From: Treponema sp.
Lineage (GTDB): Bacteria > Spirochaetota > Spirochaetia > Treponematales > Treponemataceae
Direction: 5' to 3'
Assembly: GCA_016294105.1 (NCBI GenBank)
Contig: JAEDCN010000001.1
Coordinates: 124,001-188,000, forward strand
DNA: 64,000 nt
A model generated the notes under the pieces. The model searched no databases and was not told where the DNA came from. It worked only from the letters and a program-made list of their open reading frames with translations. The position numbers and the translations under genes were made by a program. Of the stretch, positions 61,953 to 64,000 are shown one piece after another (positions within the stretch are counted from its first letter, which is position 1; every line of letters begins with the position of its first letter).

Positions 61953-62725
61953 CAGGTGAGCTTTAAGAAGGCATCCTCAAAGCTCCCTGTGCCAGAAGAA
62001 GCAGCAATTTCTTGGGCTGAACCAGAGGCAACTAAGCGGCCCCTGCTAATGATATGCACTTGTTGGCACAGGGCTTCCACCTCCTGCATTAAATGGGTGG
62101 AAAGCAAAATAGTTTTTTTTCGACCAAGCCGTTTTATCATGTCTCGCATTTGTCGGATTTGGGCAGGATCCAAGCCAGAAACAGGCTCGTCTAACACCAG
62201 CACTGGGGGATTGTGCAACAGAGCCTGAGCAAAGGACAATCGCTGGCGATATCCCTTGGACAAGTGGCTAATGGGCTTGTGGAGCACCTCCTGTAGCTGG
62301 CATTCCTCCACCACCCGCTCCACCGCTTGACTAAGGCTTTCCCAAGAAGCTTCTGAAACAGCCTGATCTTCAACACCAGCTGCCAGCATGCTAGCTCTTC
62401 CTGCAAACCGCAATTCACCGGCATACTGCAAAAAATCCTTGGCAGTAAGGCTTCCAATAAGAGCTGGCTGCTCGCTTACATAGCCCACCAGACTCCGCAC
62501 CTCCACTGGAAAGCTTTCTACATCACGGCCCATTACCCGAACCGCTCCCTGGGTAGGATAATGGAGGGCACAGATAGCCTTGAGAATGGTGGTTTTTCCT
62601 GCTCCGTTTGGCCCCAAAAGACCAGTAATCACTCCGGGACGAGCAACAAAGCTCACTCCATCCACAGCCTTACTATCAGTCCTTTTCATGCCATAAATTT
62701 TTGTAAAAAAATCAACTTCTATCAC
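61949..62725 (-). CDS. ABC transporter ATPase (GldA-like)
   Basis: 258 residues from a GTG. Walker A G-P-N-G-A-G-K-T-T near residue 38, signature L-S-K-G-Y-R-Q-R near residue 157, Walker B V-L-V-L-D-E-P-V-S-G-L-D near residue 178 and T-H-L-M-Q-E-V-E near residue 210. Partner of the permease downstream. Its stop shares a CTAG with the stop of the opposite fragment. Confidence 0.92.
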   Translation of the reverse strand: MIEVDFFTKIYGMKRTDSKAVDGVSFVARPGVITGLLGPNGAGKTTILKAICALHYPTQGAVRVMGRDVESFPVEVRSLVGYVSEQPALIGSLTAKDFLQYAGELRFAGRASMLAAGVEDQAVSEASWESLSQAVERVVEECQLQEVLHKPISHLSKGYRQRLSFAQALLHNPPVLVLDEPVSGLDPAQIRQMRDMIKRLGRKKTILLSTHLMQEVEALCQQVHIISRGRLVASGSAQEIAASSGTGSFEDAFLKLTC

Positions 62726-62760
62726 AGCACCACCTTCCTACAAACCAACCTACAGCAGTT

Positions 62761-63687
62761 TTAGTCCACGTATGGAATGTCAAACACCATGCGATCCCTA
62801 GTCAACACAGTATCAGGAAAAACAGAACGTGCTTCCTGCAACAAGGAATCCAGCTCCTTGTCGGTATAGCGAGGACTGTAGTGAATAAGCCCCAACTGCT
62901 TTACTCCACCGTCCCGAGCAATAGTTGCAGCCTGCCGAGCAGACATATGCTTTTTTTCCCGAGCTTGGTCTTCCATATCTTGAGAAAACATACTTTCACA
63001 AATCAACAAATCAGAGCCTTGTACCGCAGGAGCAATGGAAGGCATGTACATGGTATCAGTTACATAGCTGAATTTTCTACCGGAACGCTTTGCACCCATT
63101 ACCTGCTCTGGTGTTACAATGGAACCATCGCTGGCAGTCACACTTTGTCCCGCCTGTAGCTTAGACCACAAGGGCCCCACAGGAACATTTAATGCACCAG
63201 CAGCCTCTGGGTTAAACTCACCAGGACGATCTAGCTCCTCCAAAGAATAACCCACACAGGGCTTGGTGTGGTTCAAAGGAAATGCCTTAATGTAAAAATC
63301 CTTTCCCTCATGAACAATACAAGGAGCAGTAATTTCTTTTACAATCACAGGATAATTGATGTACATGTCCAGTACCTTACGACTAGTTTCCACGTATTTA
63401 GCTACCTTTGGAGGACCATAAATATACAGTGGCTCATCTCTGTCCACCTGGGATGAAAGCATCATCAAGCCTGGCAAACCAGTAATGTGGTCTGCATGGG
63501 TATGACTAATAAAAATAGCGTCTATCTTCTTCCACTTTAGATTTAATCGTCGCAGAGAAACCTGAGTGCCCTCTCCACAGTCAAACAAAAATAAATCTCC
63601 GTCTCGCCGCAGCAACACAGAAGTAAGATGACGGTAAGGCAAGGGCATCATGCCCCCACAACCTAAAACAAATGCCTCAAGATTCAT
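62761..63687 (-). CDS. rnz: Ribonuclease Z
   Basis: 308 residues. Metallo-beta-lactamase fold with F-I-S-H-T-H-A-D-H-I-T-G-L-P-G near residue 60, H-T-K-P-C-V-G-Y near residue 150 and later His ligands. It removes tRNA 3' trailers. GGAGG precedes the ATG; TTGTAT-N17-TACAGT upstream could be its promoter. Confidence 0.95.
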   Translation of the reverse strand: MNLEAFVLGCGGMMPLPYRHLTSVLLRRDGDLFLFDCGEGTQVSLRRLNLKWKKIDAIFISHTHADHITGLPGLMMLSSQVDRDEPLYIYGPPKVAKYVETSRKVLDMYINYPVIVKEITAPCIVHEGKDFYIKAFPLNHTKPCVGYSLEELDRPGEFNPEAAGALNVPVGPLWSKLQAGQSVTASDGSIVTPEQVMGAKRSGRKFSYVTDTMYMPSIAPAVQGSDLLICESMFSQDMEDQAREKKHMSARQAATIARDGGVKQLGLIHYSPRYTDKELDSLLQEARSVFPDTVLTRDRMVFDIPYVD

Positions 63688-63862
63688 GCCTCCACTGTAC
63701 TGTAAAATACAATTTCATACAAGAGAATGAAATATATGATAATTTTTTAACTAATTCATCAAAAATCAGTTAAATGTTTTAATCTGCTTTTTATTTTATT
63801 TTAATTTCCAATTAACTTTTGTTTTTTATTTTTACTCCACAAAGAAAACAGAGGAGTTTTTT

Positions 63863-63994
63863 ATGGAAGTTTTTGCAAATGTATTGTCAATTCTCAAATA
63901 CTTAGTACTGGCAACTGTAGGAAGTGCAGCAATGTGCTTTGTAGTTTCCCTTTTTGGAGGTTTTTTGGAAAGATTGGAGGGTAATTCCAACTAA
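63863..63994 (+). CDS. 43-residue single-pass membrane peptide
   Basis: ATG behind GAGGAG, stop TAA at 63992-63994. One hydrophobic helix (about residues 8-35) containing a cysteine, and a short E-R-L-E-G tail. Too short for a family call, but the ribosome site and clean frame support it. Confidence 0.55.
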   Translation: MEVFANVLSILKYLVLATVGSAAMCFVVSLFGGFLERLEGNSN

Positions 63995-64000
63995 AATCAT

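Overview
The window reads as chromosomal DNA of a spirochaete, most probably a Treponema. The grounds are a purine-nucleoside ABC operon of the PnrA type, an orphan UgpC/MsmX-type ATPase, an Rnf-like cluster in the order C-D-G-E-A-B, periplasmic proteins with short Ala/Gly-rich export signals, and a fragment of a BspA-type leucine-rich protein. Most genes lie on the minus strand in long, tightly overlapping operons with ATGA or GTGA junctions. Base composition is moderate in most places, with a sharp accessory mosaic between about 42.1 and 51.8 kb. I saw no rRNA, tRNA or CRISPR array. The species is inferred from gene content only.

Layout: 0-6 kb holds a chorismate mutase start cut by the window edge, two membrane-anchored unknowns, and a metG / FemAB-like / trpS operon. 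6.3-14.7 kb is one minus-strand operon: a PAP2-like membrane protein, a large unknown membrane protein, Rnf-like C, D, G, E, A and B, and a GH57-like protein. By eye, most flavin and membrane iron-sulphur sites of the Rnf proteins and the catalytic motifs of the GH57 protein are missing. 14.8-18.1 kb carries a pseudouridine synthase, a P-loop/Asp23-like fusion and pcnB. 18.2-24.2 kb is ugpC plus the pnr nucleoside transporter. 24.3-30.6 kb has recN, nadK, a DegT-like protein without the usual lysine, cheW and a HEAT-repeat protein. 30.7-37.7 kb is one operon ending in mutT, dut, lptF, lptG and tgt. 37.8-42.0 kb is secA and folC on the plus strand.

The accessory island starts after folC with very AT-rich DNA and a large cruciform, then a 3' remnant of a pseudouridine synthase gene and a cluster of related hairpins. 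A five-gene minus-strand operon follows: dynamin-like GTPase, small C-terminally anchored membrane protein, HerA/FtsK-type ATPase, nuclease-toxin-like protein with short repeats, and a putative immunity protein. A divergent XRE regulator sits at its head. This is the best candidate for an undescribed conflict or secretion system. The flanking pseudouridine synthase genes are partly GC-rich, which suggests import by homologous recombination.

51.5-64 kb returns to housekeeping genes (rluD, yggS, rsmA, comEC, a HEAT-like protein, a CPBP protease), then a GldA/GldF/GldG-like ABC operon broken by a BspA-like fragment, RNase Z, and a 43-residue membrane peptide at the right edge.
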